Positions 15,791 through 25,297 of a stretch of DNA of 48,053 bases are shown piece by piece. Source of the DNA: Gammaproteobacteria bacterium (lineage in GTDB: Bacteria; Pseudomonadota; Gammaproteobacteria; Steroidobacterales; Woeseiaceae); contig JAOUHU010000018.1 in assembly GCA_029884455.1 (NCBI GenBank), positions 1-48,053 of the forward strand, in the 5' to 3' direction. Each line of letters starts with the position of its first letter. The first letter of the stretch is position 1. The position numbers and the translations under genes were made by a program. A model generated the notes under the pieces. It was not told where the DNA came from and did not search any database. It worked only from the letters and a program-made list of their open reading frames with translations.

Positions 15791-18700
15791 ATGAAGAGTG
15801 TTAGAGCCAGCTTCAGCATTGTGTACACGGCATTAGTTTTTGCCATCGCAGTGCCTGTCGTATTGATCAGTACGGACGCACGCGCGCAGGAAATTACGTC
15901 CTCAATCCAGGGCACCGTGCTCAGACCGGACGGAACTGCGGCAGCCGACGCAACTGCCACTCTCTCGGACGGACGTGACGGTCGTCGCCAGACTGCCAAT
16001 GCCGATGCACGCGGCATCATCAGTTTTCGCTCGATCAGTGCGGGCGGTCCCTTCACCCTGCGCATCAGCGCACCCGGTGTGCAGGATACGGTTATCACCG
16101 ACCTGTATACCGACGTAGCAGGCACGTCGTCGTTCACTGTGACCCTGGAGACCACCAGCGCCAGTATCGACGAAGTCGTGGTAACTGCGGCACAGATTGA
16201 AACCATTACCACCGCATCCGGGCCGGCCTCAACGTTTTCCCTGGAGCAGATCACCGACATGCCATCGACGACGCGACAGATTCGCGACATTATCCGGCTT
16301 GACCCGAAAATCAGCATTGGCCAGACCGGTGATGGCGGTGACCAGTCCGGTGCGATCAGCTGCCTCGGTGGTTCCAGCCGCACCAATTCCTTCAGCATCG
16401 ACGGCGTGCGTGCGAACGACGCCTTCGGTCTGAACCTTTCGGGTAACCTGGCGCGTTTCACGTTTCCGATTCCGTTCGATTCGGTCGCAGCTGCCGCGGT
16501 TGAATTCGCGCCGGTATCGGTCGAATACGGCCAGTTCAGCGGCTGTAACATCAACGTCGTTACCAAGTCGGGTGAAAACGAATTTCACGGCGGCGGTTTC
16601 TACCTGTACAACGACGACAGCATGACCAACGATGAGGTCGGCAGCCAGAAATTCGACCAGGGCAGCTTCGAGCGTGAAAACTACGGCGTCGAGATCGGCG
16701 GCCCGATCCTCAGGGACCGCCTGTTTTTCTACACCTCGTACGAAAAATTCGAAACGGCAACGGTTAACCCCTGGGGAGCACTGGACGATAGCTCGTTCCC
16801 GCGCCAGGGCACGGCGCCACCGCCGCCGACGCTCGCCGAGGTACAGCAGATAAACAGCATCCTGAGCAACCAGTATGGTCGCGAGGCCGGCTCCATTGTG
16901 CGCAACCTGCCGGTAACGTCGGAACGCTACTTCGGCCGTATCGACTGGAACATCAATGATGACCATCGCCTGGAGGCGACCTACGCAAGCATCGAGGAAG
17001 CGACCGTTATTGGCGACGACATCGGTACCGGGCGTGGCGCGTTTACATTCTCAGATAACTTTCATGCGCGCGGGTCCGATTCGGAGACTTTCGGCGTGCG
17101 CTTCTATTCGGACTGGACGGACAGACTATCGACCGAGTTGCGCTGGTCAACGCAGGAAGTGATCGACGCGCAGAACCCAGTCGGCGGCGGCGAGGCGCAA
17201 GACGCGATTCCGTTGCCGCGTATCGCCATCAGCCCGGGTTTTGCGAGCGAGTTTGCCGGCACCTCATTCGTGAGTGGCCCGGGTACGTTCCGCTCTGCGA
17301 ACAAGCTGACGACAAACAAGGACCAGTTAAAGCTCAAGGCGGACTACCAGCTCGGCGATCACCTGTTGACGGTTGGTTACGAGACCGAGTCGGTCGATAT
17401 CTTCAACCTGTTCATTATCAACGCGACCGGCACGGTGTTTTTCAGCGACATTGCCAACCTGCAGGCAGGCACGGCCTACGAAATCATCTCCGCCAACTCC
17501 TTCACCGGGGTTCCGGACGATGCAGCGGCTGCATTCACCCGCGACATCGACTCCTACTACGTGCAGGACAAGTGGAATATCAACGACAGCATGGAGCTGA
17601 TCTTCGGTGTGCGCATCGACGAGTACACGTCCAACGACGCGCCGTTGCTGAACCAGAACTACGTGGATCGTTACGGCATGACCAACCAGGTCGGCTTTGA
17701 TGGCCTGGATGCGGTGCAGCCGCGTATCGGTTTCAACTGGACCCTGCCCGAGAAATACGGCGATACCCGGCTGTCGCTCGGGTATGGCGTATTCTCGGGT
17801 AACGATCCGACGGTCTGGTTCTCCAATGCCTTCCAGAACTTCGGTGGTGCCCTGGGCCGGGCGCAAGCTACGACCACCGCGGCCTGCGGGGCGGGCCCAT
17901 ACAACGTGCTTGCGGGAGGCAGCTTTGCAGGCATTCCGCAGTGCGTACTCGATGCCGCCCAGCAGCAGGCCTTGAACACGGCCGGCGCCGTCAACGCGAC
18001 CGACCCCAATATCGAGCTCGCTACCGTGACCCGCTACAGCCTCGGCCTGGAGCACAACACGGCGTTTGAGAGCGAGTTCCTGAGTGACTGGAACGTGCGC
18101 TTTGACCTGATCTACGGCGACCTCAATGATCAGTACGACTTCCTCGATTTGTCATTGCAGCAGGTCGGCACAGCGCCGGATGGTCGTCCTGTATATGACC
18201 AGGTGGACCCGCTGGCGGCAGGCTGCGCGGCGACCTTTGCCGGTCTTCGCCAGGGCTTCGACAATGTAACCGCGCCTTGCTTTGCGGCTTTTGTTAACCA
18301 GGACGTATTCCTGACCAACCTCCCGGGCAATGGCGGCAACACCTTTACCGCTTCCATACAGCTCGCCAAGGCCTTTGACTACGATAATGGCTGGAGCCTG
18401 AACCTGAATGGCGGCTACTCGTACAACGAGTCCGAAGTCGGCAACCCCGGCACGTCGTTCACTGCGGCCGAGAACTTCCGCGCTGTCGTGGCGACAGACA
18501 TTGTCAACGTGCCAGTCGGCCCCTCGCTGCGTAACACGCCGCACAATTTCGTCCTGAATACGACATTCTCGAAAAATATCTGGGCGGACTACAAGACCAG
18601 TATCACCGCGTTCATGCAGTACCGAGCCGGCAGCCCGGTCAGCGTGGTGTATCTCGGCCAGCCCTTTGCCGGTGCGATCGGCGACACTGGTGGGCGGGCG

Positions 18701-19138
18701 CGCAACCTGCTGTACGTCCCGGTCGATGAAAACGATCCACTGGTTAACTTCGGACCCGGCTTCGACACCGACGCGTTCTTTAGCTGGGTGGACAGAAATG
18801 ACCTGAAGCGCGGCGCCATACAGAAGAAAGGTACGTACGACGAAAAGTGGTTCAGCGATCTCGATATTCGCCTGCAGCAGGAGTTGCCATTCTTCGGCGA
18901 GGCAAAAGCGAAGCTCTATCTGGACATCGAGAACGTGCTCAACCTGATCAACGAAGATTACGGCAGGAAGCGCTTTATCAACACCCAGGACATCCTGTCA
19001 GCAGTCGGCGTCGTAACGGCGGGTATCGATACTGCTACCAATACTTACAATTACACATCGTTCAGTCCCCCGGTCCAGGTCGTGGACACCTGGGACTCGC
19101 TGTATCGCATTCAGCTTGGTATCCGGGTCGATTTCTAA
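15791..19138 (+). CDS. TonB-dependent receptor 1, Oar-like
   Basis: An outer-membrane active-transport receptor of 1115 residues. Order: Sec signal (cleavage near ARA-Q, about 32), carboxypeptidase-regulatory-like beta domain (about 35-120), a TonB-box-like DEVVVTA (128-134), plug domain (about 145-262) with the typical NINVVTKSGENEFHG ending, then a long beta-barrel finishing in Phe (IQLGIRVDF). Two cysteines in the plug, Cys191 (AISCLGG) and Cys252 (SGCNINVV), replace the more usual residues there and may form a disulfide. ATG 15791 was chosen because it gives the signal peptide and has a GGGGA site; an upstream in-frame extension adds only leader. The cargo is inferred from neighbours (nucleotides or oligonucleotides), not from the protein itself. 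Confidence 0.92.
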   Translation: MKSVRASFSIVYTALVFAIAVPVVLISTDARAQEITSSIQGTVLRPDGTAAADATATLSDGRDGRRQTANADARGIISFRSISAGGPFTLRISAPGVQDTVITDLYTDVAGTSSFTVTLETTSASIDEVVVTAAQIETITTASGPASTFSLEQITDMPSTTRQIRDIIRLDPKISIGQTGDGGDQSGAISCLGGSSRTNSFSIDGVRANDAFGLNLSGNLARFTFPIPFDSVAAAAVEFAPVSVEYGQFSGCNINVVTKSGENEFHGGGFYLYNDDSMTNDEVGSQKFDQGSFERENYGVEIGGPILRDRLFFYTSYEKFETATVNPWGALDDSSFPRQGTAPPPPTLAEVQQINSILSNQYGREAGSIVRNLPVTSERYFGRIDWNINDDHRLEATYASIEEATVIGDDIGTGRGAFTFSDNFHARGSDSETFGVRFYSDWTDRLSTELRWSTQEVIDAQNPVGGGEAQDAIPLPRIAISPGFASEFAGTSFVSGPGTFRSANKLTTNKDQLKLKADYQLGDHLLTVGYETESVDIFNLFIINATGTVFFSDIANLQAGTAYEIISANSFTGVPDDAAAAFTRDIDSYYVQDKWNINDSMELIFGVRIDEYTSNDAPLLNQNYVDRYGMTNQVGFDGLDAVQPRIGFNWTLPEKYGDTRLSLGYGVFSGNDPTVWFSNAFQNFGGALGRAQATTTAACGAGPYNVLAGGSFAGIPQCVLDAAQQQALNTAGAVNATDPNIELATVTRYSLGLEHNTAFESEFLSDWNVRFDLIYGDLNDQYDFLDLSLQQVGTAPDGRPVYDQVDPLAAGCAATFAGLRQGFDNVTAPCFAAFVNQDVFLTNLPGNGGNTFTASIQLAKAFDYDNGWSLNLNGGYSYNESEVGNPGTSFTAAENFRAVVATDIVNVPVGPSLRNTPHNFVLNTTFSKNIWADYKTSITAFMQYRAGSPVSVVYLGQPFAGAIGDTGGRARNLLYVPVDENDPLVNFGPGFDTDAFFSWVDRNDLKRGAIQKKGTYDEKWFSDLDIRLQQELPFFGEAKAKLYLDIENVLNLINEDYGRKRFINTQDILSAVGVVTAGIDTATNTYNYTSFSPPVQVVDTWDSLYRIQLGIRVDF

Positions 19139-19178
19139 ATCAGAAATCGCCCTGGAAGAAGTGCAATGAAAGCCTTAG

Positions 19179-19210
19179 AAGGCGCTCCTCTTTCGGAGCG
19201 CCTTTTTTTT
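19179..19210 (+). terminator. rho-independent terminator after TonB receptor 1
   Basis: A 9-bp G+C-rich stem (AGGCGCTCC at 19180-19188, GGAGCGCCT at 19195-19203) with a 6-base loop is followed by eight T. It lies about 40 bases after the receptor stop, so the receptor is probably a single-gene unit. Confidence 0.93.
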
Positions 19211-19260
19211 GCCTCGATGGCCATGGTGCAGGCCCGCGCGATCGTTCTGGTGGCCGGTAA

Positions 19261-20832
19261 TTACGGGCTAAGAGCCAGGTCGCGCTGGCGGCCTGAGGCC
19301 GGCGTCGCGATGTTGCCATGCTTGCGAAAGTAGTCGATGGTCAGCTCGCCGAGCGGCCGGGCCTCGCGCAATAGCCTGGTGTCAAGAAATTCATCGTAGT
19401 GATCGCCGCCACCGGCAATAATCGCCGGCGTCGCCACTTCAAATACGTCATCGGGCTGTACGGCGACGCCGTTGTGACTGAGTGACACGAGGCGCTGCCG
19501 CTCCGGCTTCGAGGTGTCGTACACGATCTCAAGGCCCGAGACCTGCAGCAGTCCTCGCAGCAAGGTGAAAGACTGTTCCAGAATCGCCCGCAGCTGTTCG
19601 CCCGTGACCTGCACCACGACGACCGGATCGACGAATGGATTCGTGTCGAGGATGTCGGCGACTTCGACCGCGCCTTGTGGAATGTCTTTGCGAATTCCGC
19701 CCGGGTTCAGCATGCCGATGTCGGCACCGGTCATCTCGACCGCAATGTCGGTCAGCAGGTTGCCGAGGTCTGATTCGTCGAAGTAGCGCCGGTTCAGGCG
19801 TTGCTCGACGTTGCCGACAACCTCGGTGATTTCCGGGTAGGCAGCGCGATAGGCCTCCATCTTGCGCACGATGATCGGGTCGGGTTGCAGCCGGTCCGAA
19901 TCCACCGGCAGCAGCTTGCCGTCCCAGGATTTGATGCGGCGAGTCTCGCCATCGAGCGTCAGTTGCAGGTAACCGAGATACGTTGCCTGGCCGAAGGTTT
20001 GCATGATCAGCGTGCCAGTGTCCGGCTGCACCACCGGTTCCCAGGTGCCGGCGTCAGCGTGGCCGCCAAACAGTACATCGATGCCTGGCACCGCACCCGC
20101 AAGAGCAATGTCGGCATCGATGTCGCGCGCCAGGCGCGGGTCGGCTTCGGCATCGGTCTGCATTGGCGCTGTGTGCCCCTGGTGCGTCAGGGCAATGATG
20201 AGATCGACGTCATTGCGCAATTCGCTCACCGACTTCTGCAATGCCACAGCGGGGTCGATCACCTCCAGTTCATCGATATGCCATGGCGCGATCGCCGAGG
20301 CAGCCGCATCCTGGCCCAGCGTACCGATAACGCCGATACGAATACCATTGCGCTCGATGATCGCGTGCCGTTGTGCAAACGGGTGCTCGGTACCCTTATA
20401 AAAGAGATTCGCGCCGAGCACCGGGAACGGCGCGTGGTTCTTCTGCCATTCGAGTATCGCCTCACCGTAGTCGAACTCGTGATTGCCGATCGCCATCGCG
20501 TCGTAGCCCATCGTGATCATGAACTCGAACATCAGCGCGCCTTCGGTCAGCCGGGACAAGGCGCCTGTGAAAATATCACCGGAGTCAAACAGAAAAACGT
20601 TTGGCTGCTCGCGCCGCACATCGTTTATCAGGGTGGTCAGCTCGGCGATACCACCGATGTGTTGCAGATCGTCACGCCACCAGGCCGGCACCGGCTCGTA
20701 GGCGCTCTCCATGTCGTTCGTGAACAGCAGCGTAACGACGACATCATCACTGTCATGCTGCGCAAGAGCCACGGCCGGCAGAAAGCAGCACAGCAGTAAA
20801 GCAACAATTTTATTGCGTCGAAAAATTTGCAT
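19261..20832 (-). CDS. periplasmic 5'-nucleotidase, UshA type (paralogue 2)
   Basis: Close paralogue of the 8780-10369 gene; long runs match by eye, including DSGDIFTGAL and AGAV.GIDVLF.GHADAG. The 523-residue protein starts at ATG 20832, behind a GGAG ribosome site. It has a Sec signal cleaved by signal peptidase I (AVALA-Q, about 24) rather than a lipobox, so it should be soluble in the periplasm. Metal-site residues include Asp40 and Glu42 in TNDMES, DSGD, GNHE and GGHAD, with the same Glu and Asp substitutions as paralogue 1. The C-terminal domain holds LDTNPF and VTGEQLRAILEQSF. It is divergent from the alpha/beta-hydrolase gene and converges on receptor 1 past its terminator. Two forms, anchored and free, may widen substrate or location. 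Confidence 0.92.
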   Translation of the reverse strand: MQIFRRNKIVALLLCCFLPAVALAQHDSDDVVVTLLFTNDMESAYEPVPAWWRDDLQHIGGIAELTTLINDVRREQPNVFLFDSGDIFTGALSRLTEGALMFEFMITMGYDAMAIGNHEFDYGEAILEWQKNHAPFPVLGANLFYKGTEHPFAQRHAIIERNGIRIGVIGTLGQDAAASAIAPWHIDELEVIDPAVALQKSVSELRNDVDLIIALTHQGHTAPMQTDAEADPRLARDIDADIALAGAVPGIDVLFGGHADAGTWEPVVQPDTGTLIMQTFGQATYLGYLQLTLDGETRRIKSWDGKLLPVDSDRLQPDPIIVRKMEAYRAAYPEITEVVGNVEQRLNRRYFDESDLGNLLTDIAVEMTGADIGMLNPGGIRKDIPQGAVEVADILDTNPFVDPVVVVQVTGEQLRAILEQSFTLLRGLLQVSGLEIVYDTSKPERQRLVSLSHNGVAVQPDDVFEVATPAIIAGGGDHYDEFLDTRLLREARPLGELTIDYFRKHGNIATPASGRQRDLALSP

Positions 20833-20888
20833 GTCTGATCTCCGCATCGCTCAGGCATAATAAACCGTGCTCACCGGAGTCGACCACT

Positions 20889-21803
20889 ATGGCGCGAATT
20901 ATTGTTGCGACCGTCATTATTTTTAGCCTCGGCGCTTTCTCGGCCTGCGCGCCCGGAACATCGGGCAAGCCGGAGACAACAGCAATGCGTTCGATTGACA
21001 CTACTGTCGAATCGCGCGGTGTGGCCGTGCCGGTAACGTTCGTAACGCCGGCCCTGGCCGCGGGACAACGTGCGCCGCTGGTCGTCATGGCACATGGCCA
21101 CGGTGGCTCCCGGCAGGAAGGTGGCGGCTACCAGCTAGCCGCGGAGGCCATGGCGCAGCGCGGCATCGCGTCGATTCGCATGGATTTCCCGGGCTGCGGT
21201 GACAGTTCCGAGCCGTTCACCAATAACAATCTCAGCAACATGCTGCAGGATTTGCATGCGGCGCGTAATTACGCCATCGCGCAGCCAGGCATCGATGCGG
21301 ATCGGGTCGGCCTGCTCGGCTACAGCATGGGCGGCCGCCTCGTGGTACTGCTTGCCGAGGTCGACCCGAGCTACAAAGTGATGGTGACCTGGACGCCGGC
21401 GCTGAACAGTGGTGCGGAACGCGAAATTATCGAGTTCGGCGGTGCGGCAAAGTACCAGGCGCTCAGGGACCTGGCACAGGACACCGGGGTGGCCGAATAC
21501 ACGACGCGCTGGGGAACGACCCTGCAACTCGGTTACCGCTGGTTCACCGACATCGAACAGACCATGCCGTTGGCATCGCTGGCGTCCTTCAAGGGCCCCT
21601 TGCTGGTGTTGTACGGCGACCAGGACGATGTGGTGCCGCCGGCCGTGTCCGAGGCGGCCATTGCCGCGGCAAGCAGCAGCAGCGAGGTGGTACGGCACGT
21701 GGTTGCTACTGCAGACCATGCGCTGGGCTTCTATACCAACCAGCCCGAGATTGCGGCCGAAGTTACGGAGACTACTGCCGATTTTTTTGCCGGGCGCCTG
21801 TAA
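20889..21803 (+). CDS. alpha/beta-hydrolase lipoprotein
   Basis: A 304-residue alpha/beta-hydrolase-fold enzyme with a lipobox FSAC (Cys20). The oxyanion region is MAHGHGG (67-73), the nucleophile elbow GYSMGG has Ser146, and the acid and base are probably in GDQDDVV (about 257) and ADHALGF (about 284). The arrangement is typical of DLH/BAAT-like or acyl-ester hydrolases. The lipoprotein signal places it outside the inner membrane. It starts 56 bases from the divergent 5'-nucleotidase and converges on the LysR gene with a 10-base gap. An ester or acyl substrate is expected; a link to nucleotides (for example deacylation) is speculative. Confidence 0.88.
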   Translation: MARIIVATVIIFSLGAFSACAPGTSGKPETTAMRSIDTTVESRGVAVPVTFVTPALAAGQRAPLVVMAHGHGGSRQEGGGYQLAAEAMAQRGIASIRMDFPGCGDSSEPFTNNNLSNMLQDLHAARNYAIAQPGIDADRVGLLGYSMGGRLVVLLAEVDPSYKVMVTWTPALNSGAEREIIEFGGAAKYQALRDLAQDTGVAEYTTRWGTTLQLGYRWFTDIEQTMPLASLASFKGPLLVLYGDQDDVVPPAVSEAAIAAASSSSEVVRHVVATADHALGFYTNQPEIAAEVTETTADFFAGRL

Positions 21804-21813
21804 AACGAGTTCT

Positions 21814-22722
21814 TCAGATACCCAGGATGTCGCAGCACACCTGTCGCAGCCACTGGTTGGTTGAGTCCTTGTCGTAGCGCTTGTGCCAGAACAGGTAGTA
21901 GTGGACCGGACGTGCGTTGAGCGGCAACTCCGAAATCGCGAGCGCGTGATTCCGGACCAGCTCCTCGCAGGCCCGGCGTTGCAGCGTCAGCAGCAGATCG
22001 GAGCCAAGCAGTGCATCGGGAACCTGCATGAAATACGGCACCACCAGGCTGACAAATCGTTGCTTGCCATCAGCGTGCAGGACTTCATCGACAGGGCCGA
22101 AAATATGGCCCAGCGGCGAGACCATCATGTGTGATGCGGCCAGATAGTCCTGCAAGGTCAGTTTGCGGCCCCCGCAGGGATGGCCGCCGCGGTGAATGAC
22201 GACGAAGTCATCGCTGAACAGGCGCTTTTGTTTCAGATGTTCAGGCACATGCCAGTTCGGCGTAATCGCAACATCGACGCTGCCTGATTCGAGTTGCCTG
22301 GCGGCATAGTCGCGGTCGAGAACCTTGAAAATAATACGCGATCTCGGCGACTCGGCCGCGAGCCGCGTAACCAGCTCCGGCAGCAGGAAATGCTGGATCT
22401 CGTCCGTGGTCGAAATCACGAAGTCGCGCTCGATTTCGCCCGGGTCGAAGGCGATTTCGCCGTGCAGGGTCTCGAAGGCGTTGATCAGGCTGGCGATCTG
22501 CGGCGCGACCGACAGGGCCTTGTTGGTCGCCGCCATGCCGCGACCGCTGCGTACAAACAACTCGTCGCCGAAGTATTCACGCAGAATCTTGAGCTGCTTG
22601 CTGACGCCGGACTGCCGCAGGCCCAGCGCCTCGGCCGCCGCCGTAATGCTGCCGTTTGACAGGATGGCCTGGAATACCAGCAGCTCCTGCAGGCGAATAT
22701 CCGTTGTATTCCGATTAGTCAT
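21814..22722 (-). CDS. LysR-family transcriptional regulator
   Basis: A 302-residue LysR-type regulator. The N-terminal winged helix-turn-helix (about residues 8-66) has the family pattern GSITAAAEALGLRQSGVSKQ and ELFVRSGRG; the rest is a two-lobed effector-binding domain (ISTTDEIQHFLLPEL, then DVAITP). It is transcribed away from the FAD-oxidoreductase operon with 71 bases between starts, the classic layout for a LysR protein controlling its neighbour and itself. The effector is probably the substrate or an intermediate of that operon and is unknown. Confidence 0.93.
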   Translation of the reverse strand: MTNRNTTDIRLQELLVFQAILSNGSITAAAEALGLRQSGVSKQLKILREYFGDELFVRSGRGMAATNKALSVAPQIASLINAFETLHGEIAFDPGEIERDFVISTTDEIQHFLLPELVTRLAAESPRSRIIFKVLDRDYAARQLESGSVDVAITPNWHVPEHLKQKRLFSDDFVVIHRGGHPCGGRKLTLQDYLAASHMMVSPLGHIFGPVDEVLHADGKQRFVSLVVPYFMQVPDALLGSDLLLTLQRRACEELVRNHALAISELPLNARPVHYYLFWHKRYDKDSTNQWLRQVCCDILGI

Positions 22723-22731
22723 AATTACTAT

Positions 22732-22742
22732 GCAGTTTCTGC
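22732..22742 (+). promoter_or_regulatory. candidate LysR operator
   Basis: GCAG-TTT-CTGC is a small perfect dyad in the LysR/oxidoreductase divergent gap, flanked by T on the left as in T-N11-A type sites, although the right flank is C then A. The position close to the LysR start fits autoregulation. Confidence 0.35.
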
Positions 22743-22744
22743 CA

Positions 22745-22773
22745 TTGTAGAATAGTTCGCAAGTGTCTAGATT
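22745..22773 (+). promoter_or_regulatory. candidate promoter of the CoA-dependent catabolic operon
   Basis: TTGTAG (22745-22750) and TAGATT (22768-22773) are separated by 17 bases. The matches are poor (3/6 and 4/6), as expected for an activator-dependent promoter. The ribosome site GGAGG follows at 22782. Confidence 0.3.
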
Positions 22774-22793
22774 GGCGCCATGGAGGGCAACTT

Positions 22794-24131
22794 ATGCAAG
22801 GCAACCAGGACAATATTCCCGTCGTGGCGACATCGGATGTGGTGGTCGTTGGCGGTGGCGCGGCTGGCGTAACAGCTGCCGTTTCGGCAGCCCGCAATGG
22901 CTGCTCGGTAACCCTGCTGGAGCGTTATCACCACCTCGGTGGCATGGCGTCCGGCGGCATGGTGCTGGTGCTCGACGACATGGTGAATGGCAAGGAGATT
23001 ACGGTCTCCGGCATCGTCGACGAATTCGTGCAGCGCATGCAGAAAGAAGGCATGGCAGTTGTGCCGCCTCTCGAGGATCGTTACGCAAGCGATGAGATGT
23101 ATCGCAAGTGGTCGCGCTGGGGGGTACACGACTTCCACCAGGCGAAAAAGCCGCAGCCGATCGTGTATGCAGCCGCCTTCGATCCCGATGCCTGGAAACG
23201 GACCTCGCTGGACCTGATTCGCGAAAACAATATCAACTTGCGCCTGCACAGCTGGTTCAGCGAAGCGATCGTTGAAGACGGTGCGATCCGGGGTGTAATT
23301 TGCCAGACCAAGATGGGGCGGCAGGCGATCCGCGGCAGCATCGTCATCGACACCACGGGTGACCTCGATGTTGCGATCAGCGCCGGTGCGGACTTTTCCC
23401 AGGGCCAGTACATAGTGACCACGGTTTTCCGGCTCGCGAATGTCGATACCGAAGAAGCCGAGCGTTTCGAATACGAAGAAGCGGAGGAATTCGCGAAAAT
23501 CAACCGGCAGGCACGGCGCATCATTGGCGGTGCCTGGGAAATGTGGTGGCTGAAAACGCCAATTCCGGGCATCGTCTGGTGCAATTGCCCGCACATGCCC
23601 GGCTATGACGGCATTTCGGTCGAGGACCTCACCAGGGCGGAATACGAAGGTCGCGAGCGCATGATGAACCTGTATCACTACGTGCGCGAGCATATGCCGG
23701 GATTTGAAAACGCGAGCATGCTTGGCGCGGCGGAGCAGGTTGGGGTGCGTACGACGCGCATGCTCAAGGGTGAGTACGTCGTTACCAAGGACGATGTCGT
23801 CAATCGCCGCTACTTTACGGACACCGTGTGCCGTGGCCGCGATTACTACACGCCGTATCGCGCTTTGCTGCCAACCCGGGTAGAGCAACTGATCGTTGCC
23901 GGCCGGCACTATTCGGCGGAGCCCGAGGCGCAGAAACGCTCGCGCGAGATTCCGCCCTGCATGGTGCAGGGGCAGGTCGCCGGCATTGCGGCCGGCATCG
24001 CCCTGCAGGAGAACATCAATATTCGCAACGTCGATCCGCAGAAAATCCAGAAAACCATGCGCGCGCAGGGCGCTGATCCTGGTGACAGGCCATCGGCGAA
24101 CGCCACCGGTGTCGAGGAGTGCGCGGCATGA
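22794..24131 (+). CDS. FAD-dependent oxidoreductase
   Basis: A 445-residue flavoprotein, first gene of the operon. It has a Rossmann dinucleotide motif VVVGGGAAGVTAA (17-29) with LLERYHHLGGMASGG following (FAD ribose and pyrophosphate contact) and a second FAD contact VIDTTGDLDVA (about 183). The C-terminal QGQVAGIAAGIAL (about 393) is also typical. It resembles the 'FAD-dependent oxidoreductase' family with fumarate-reductase-like topology. Electron partner and substrate are not evident; the ferredoxin in the same operon is a candidate partner. The start has a good GGAGG site. The stop overlaps the next start (ATGA). Confidence 0.88.
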   Translation: MQGNQDNIPVVATSDVVVVGGGAAGVTAAVSAARNGCSVTLLERYHHLGGMASGGMVLVLDDMVNGKEITVSGIVDEFVQRMQKEGMAVVPPLEDRYASDEMYRKWSRWGVHDFHQAKKPQPIVYAAAFDPDAWKRTSLDLIRENNINLRLHSWFSEAIVEDGAIRGVICQTKMGRQAIRGSIVIDTTGDLDVAISAGADFSQGQYIVTTVFRLANVDTEEAERFEYEEAEEFAKINRQARRIIGGAWEMWWLKTPIPGIVWCNCPHMPGYDGISVEDLTRAEYEGRERMMNLYHYVREHMPGFENASMLGAAEQVGVRTTRMLKGEYVVTKDDVVNRRYFTDTVCRGRDYYTPYRALLPTRVEQLIVAGRHYSAEPEAQKRSREIPPCMVQGQVAGIAAGIALQENINIRNVDPQKIQKTMRAQGADPGDRPSANATGVEECAA

Positions 24132-25297
24132 GCAAGGCAAGCACGCTGCCGCTGGACGGCATACGCATCGTCGATTTCACACAGGTCATGATGGGACCGT
24201 CGGCGACGCAAATGCTGGCCGATTTCGGCGCCGACGTGATCAAGATCGAAAATCCCCGCGGCGGTGACCTGTCGCGAACTGCGTTTGGCGCAAGCGACGA
24301 AGTCGGGCTCAATAACCCGGTATTTTGCAGCCTGAATCGCAACAAGCGTTCGCTGGCGCTGGACCTGCGCCAGGACGAGAACAAAGATATCGTCTACCAG
24401 CTGATTCGTGATGCCGACGTCGTGGTCAGCAATTTCCGGGCCGGTGTCATGGACCGCATCGGCTTCGGCTACGAGAAGCTGCGCGAACTCAATCCGAAGC
24501 TCATTTTCGCCAGCGGCAGCGGCTACGGTCCGACCGGCCCCTATGCCCACAAGGGCGGCCAGGATGTCCTCGCCCAGGCCATGAGTGGCGTCATGATGCG
24601 TCGCGCCGATGCATCCGTGCCGATGTCGATCTATCCGACAGCGCTCTGTGATTACACGGCCGGCATGCACCTCGTGCAGGCGATCCTGGTGGCGTTAATT
24701 GGAGTTGCGAAGACCGGCAAGGGACAGTGTGTCGAGGTGTCGCTCTACGATTCAATGATCGCGATGCAGATGCAGGAGGCTACCTGCCATCTGCACAGTG
24801 GCAAGGAAATCAACTGGGCCGAAATGCCGTTAACCGGCGTATTCCCGACCGCGGACGGTGCCCTCGTGCTGGTTGGCGCATTCAAGGCGAATCCGCTGCA
24901 GGACATCTGTAAGGTGTTGCAGATTGAAGACCTGTCGGTCGAGTATCCGGACCTTGCCGCACAGCGCGCCGCGAAAGCCTATCTGCAGGATCGTTTTCGC
25001 GCGGAATTTTCCAAACAGTCCACGACTCTCTGGATAGAACGCCTCGAGGCGGCGGACCTGCTTTGCGCGCCCGTGAAAGAGCTCTCGGCGGTACTGGACG
25101 ATGAGCAGACGAAAGCCAATGAAATGATTGTCGAGTTCGAGCACCCGCTTAATGGCAGGATGCGGGCGATCGCCTGCCCGATCCATTTCTCCGCGATCGA
25201 CTGCGGCGTGCGTATGGCACCGCCGCGACTGGGTGAGCACAACGACGAGATTCTTGGCGAGCTGCGCCAGTCCAGAGCGAGCAGGGCCAGCGCCTGA
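24128..25297 (+). CDS. class III (CaiB/BaiF) CoA-transferase
   Basis: Transfers CoA between acyl-CoA and a free carboxylic acid in the cytoplasm. The 389-residue product has the family N-terminus LDGIRIVDFTQVMMGP (9-24), the nucleotide-binding region ADVIKIENPRGGD (35-47), and the catalytic aspartate Asp146 in GGQDVLAQAMSG, which forms the acyl anhydride in this class. Chosen start ATG 24128 overlaps the oxidoreductase stop; an in-frame GTG lies 9 bases upstream. Its presence implies that the pathway activates a carboxylate to a CoA thioester. Its stop and the next start share a base (TGATG). Confidence 0.94.
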   Translation: MSKASTLPLDGIRIVDFTQVMMGPSATQMLADFGADVIKIENPRGGDLSRTAFGASDEVGLNNPVFCSLNRNKRSLALDLRQDENKDIVYQLIRDADVVVSNFRAGVMDRIGFGYEKLRELNPKLIFASGSGYGPTGPYAHKGGQDVLAQAMSGVMMRRADASVPMSIYPTALCDYTAGMHLVQAILVALIGVAKTGKGQCVEVSLYDSMIAMQMQEATCHLHSGKEINWAEMPLTGVFPTADGALVLVGAFKANPLQDICKVLQIEDLSVEYPDLAAQRAAKAYLQDRFRAEFSKQSTTLWIERLEAADLLCAPVKELSAVLDDEQTKANEMIVEFEHPLNGRMRAIACPIHFSAIDCGVRMAPPRLGEHNDEILGELRQSRASRASA

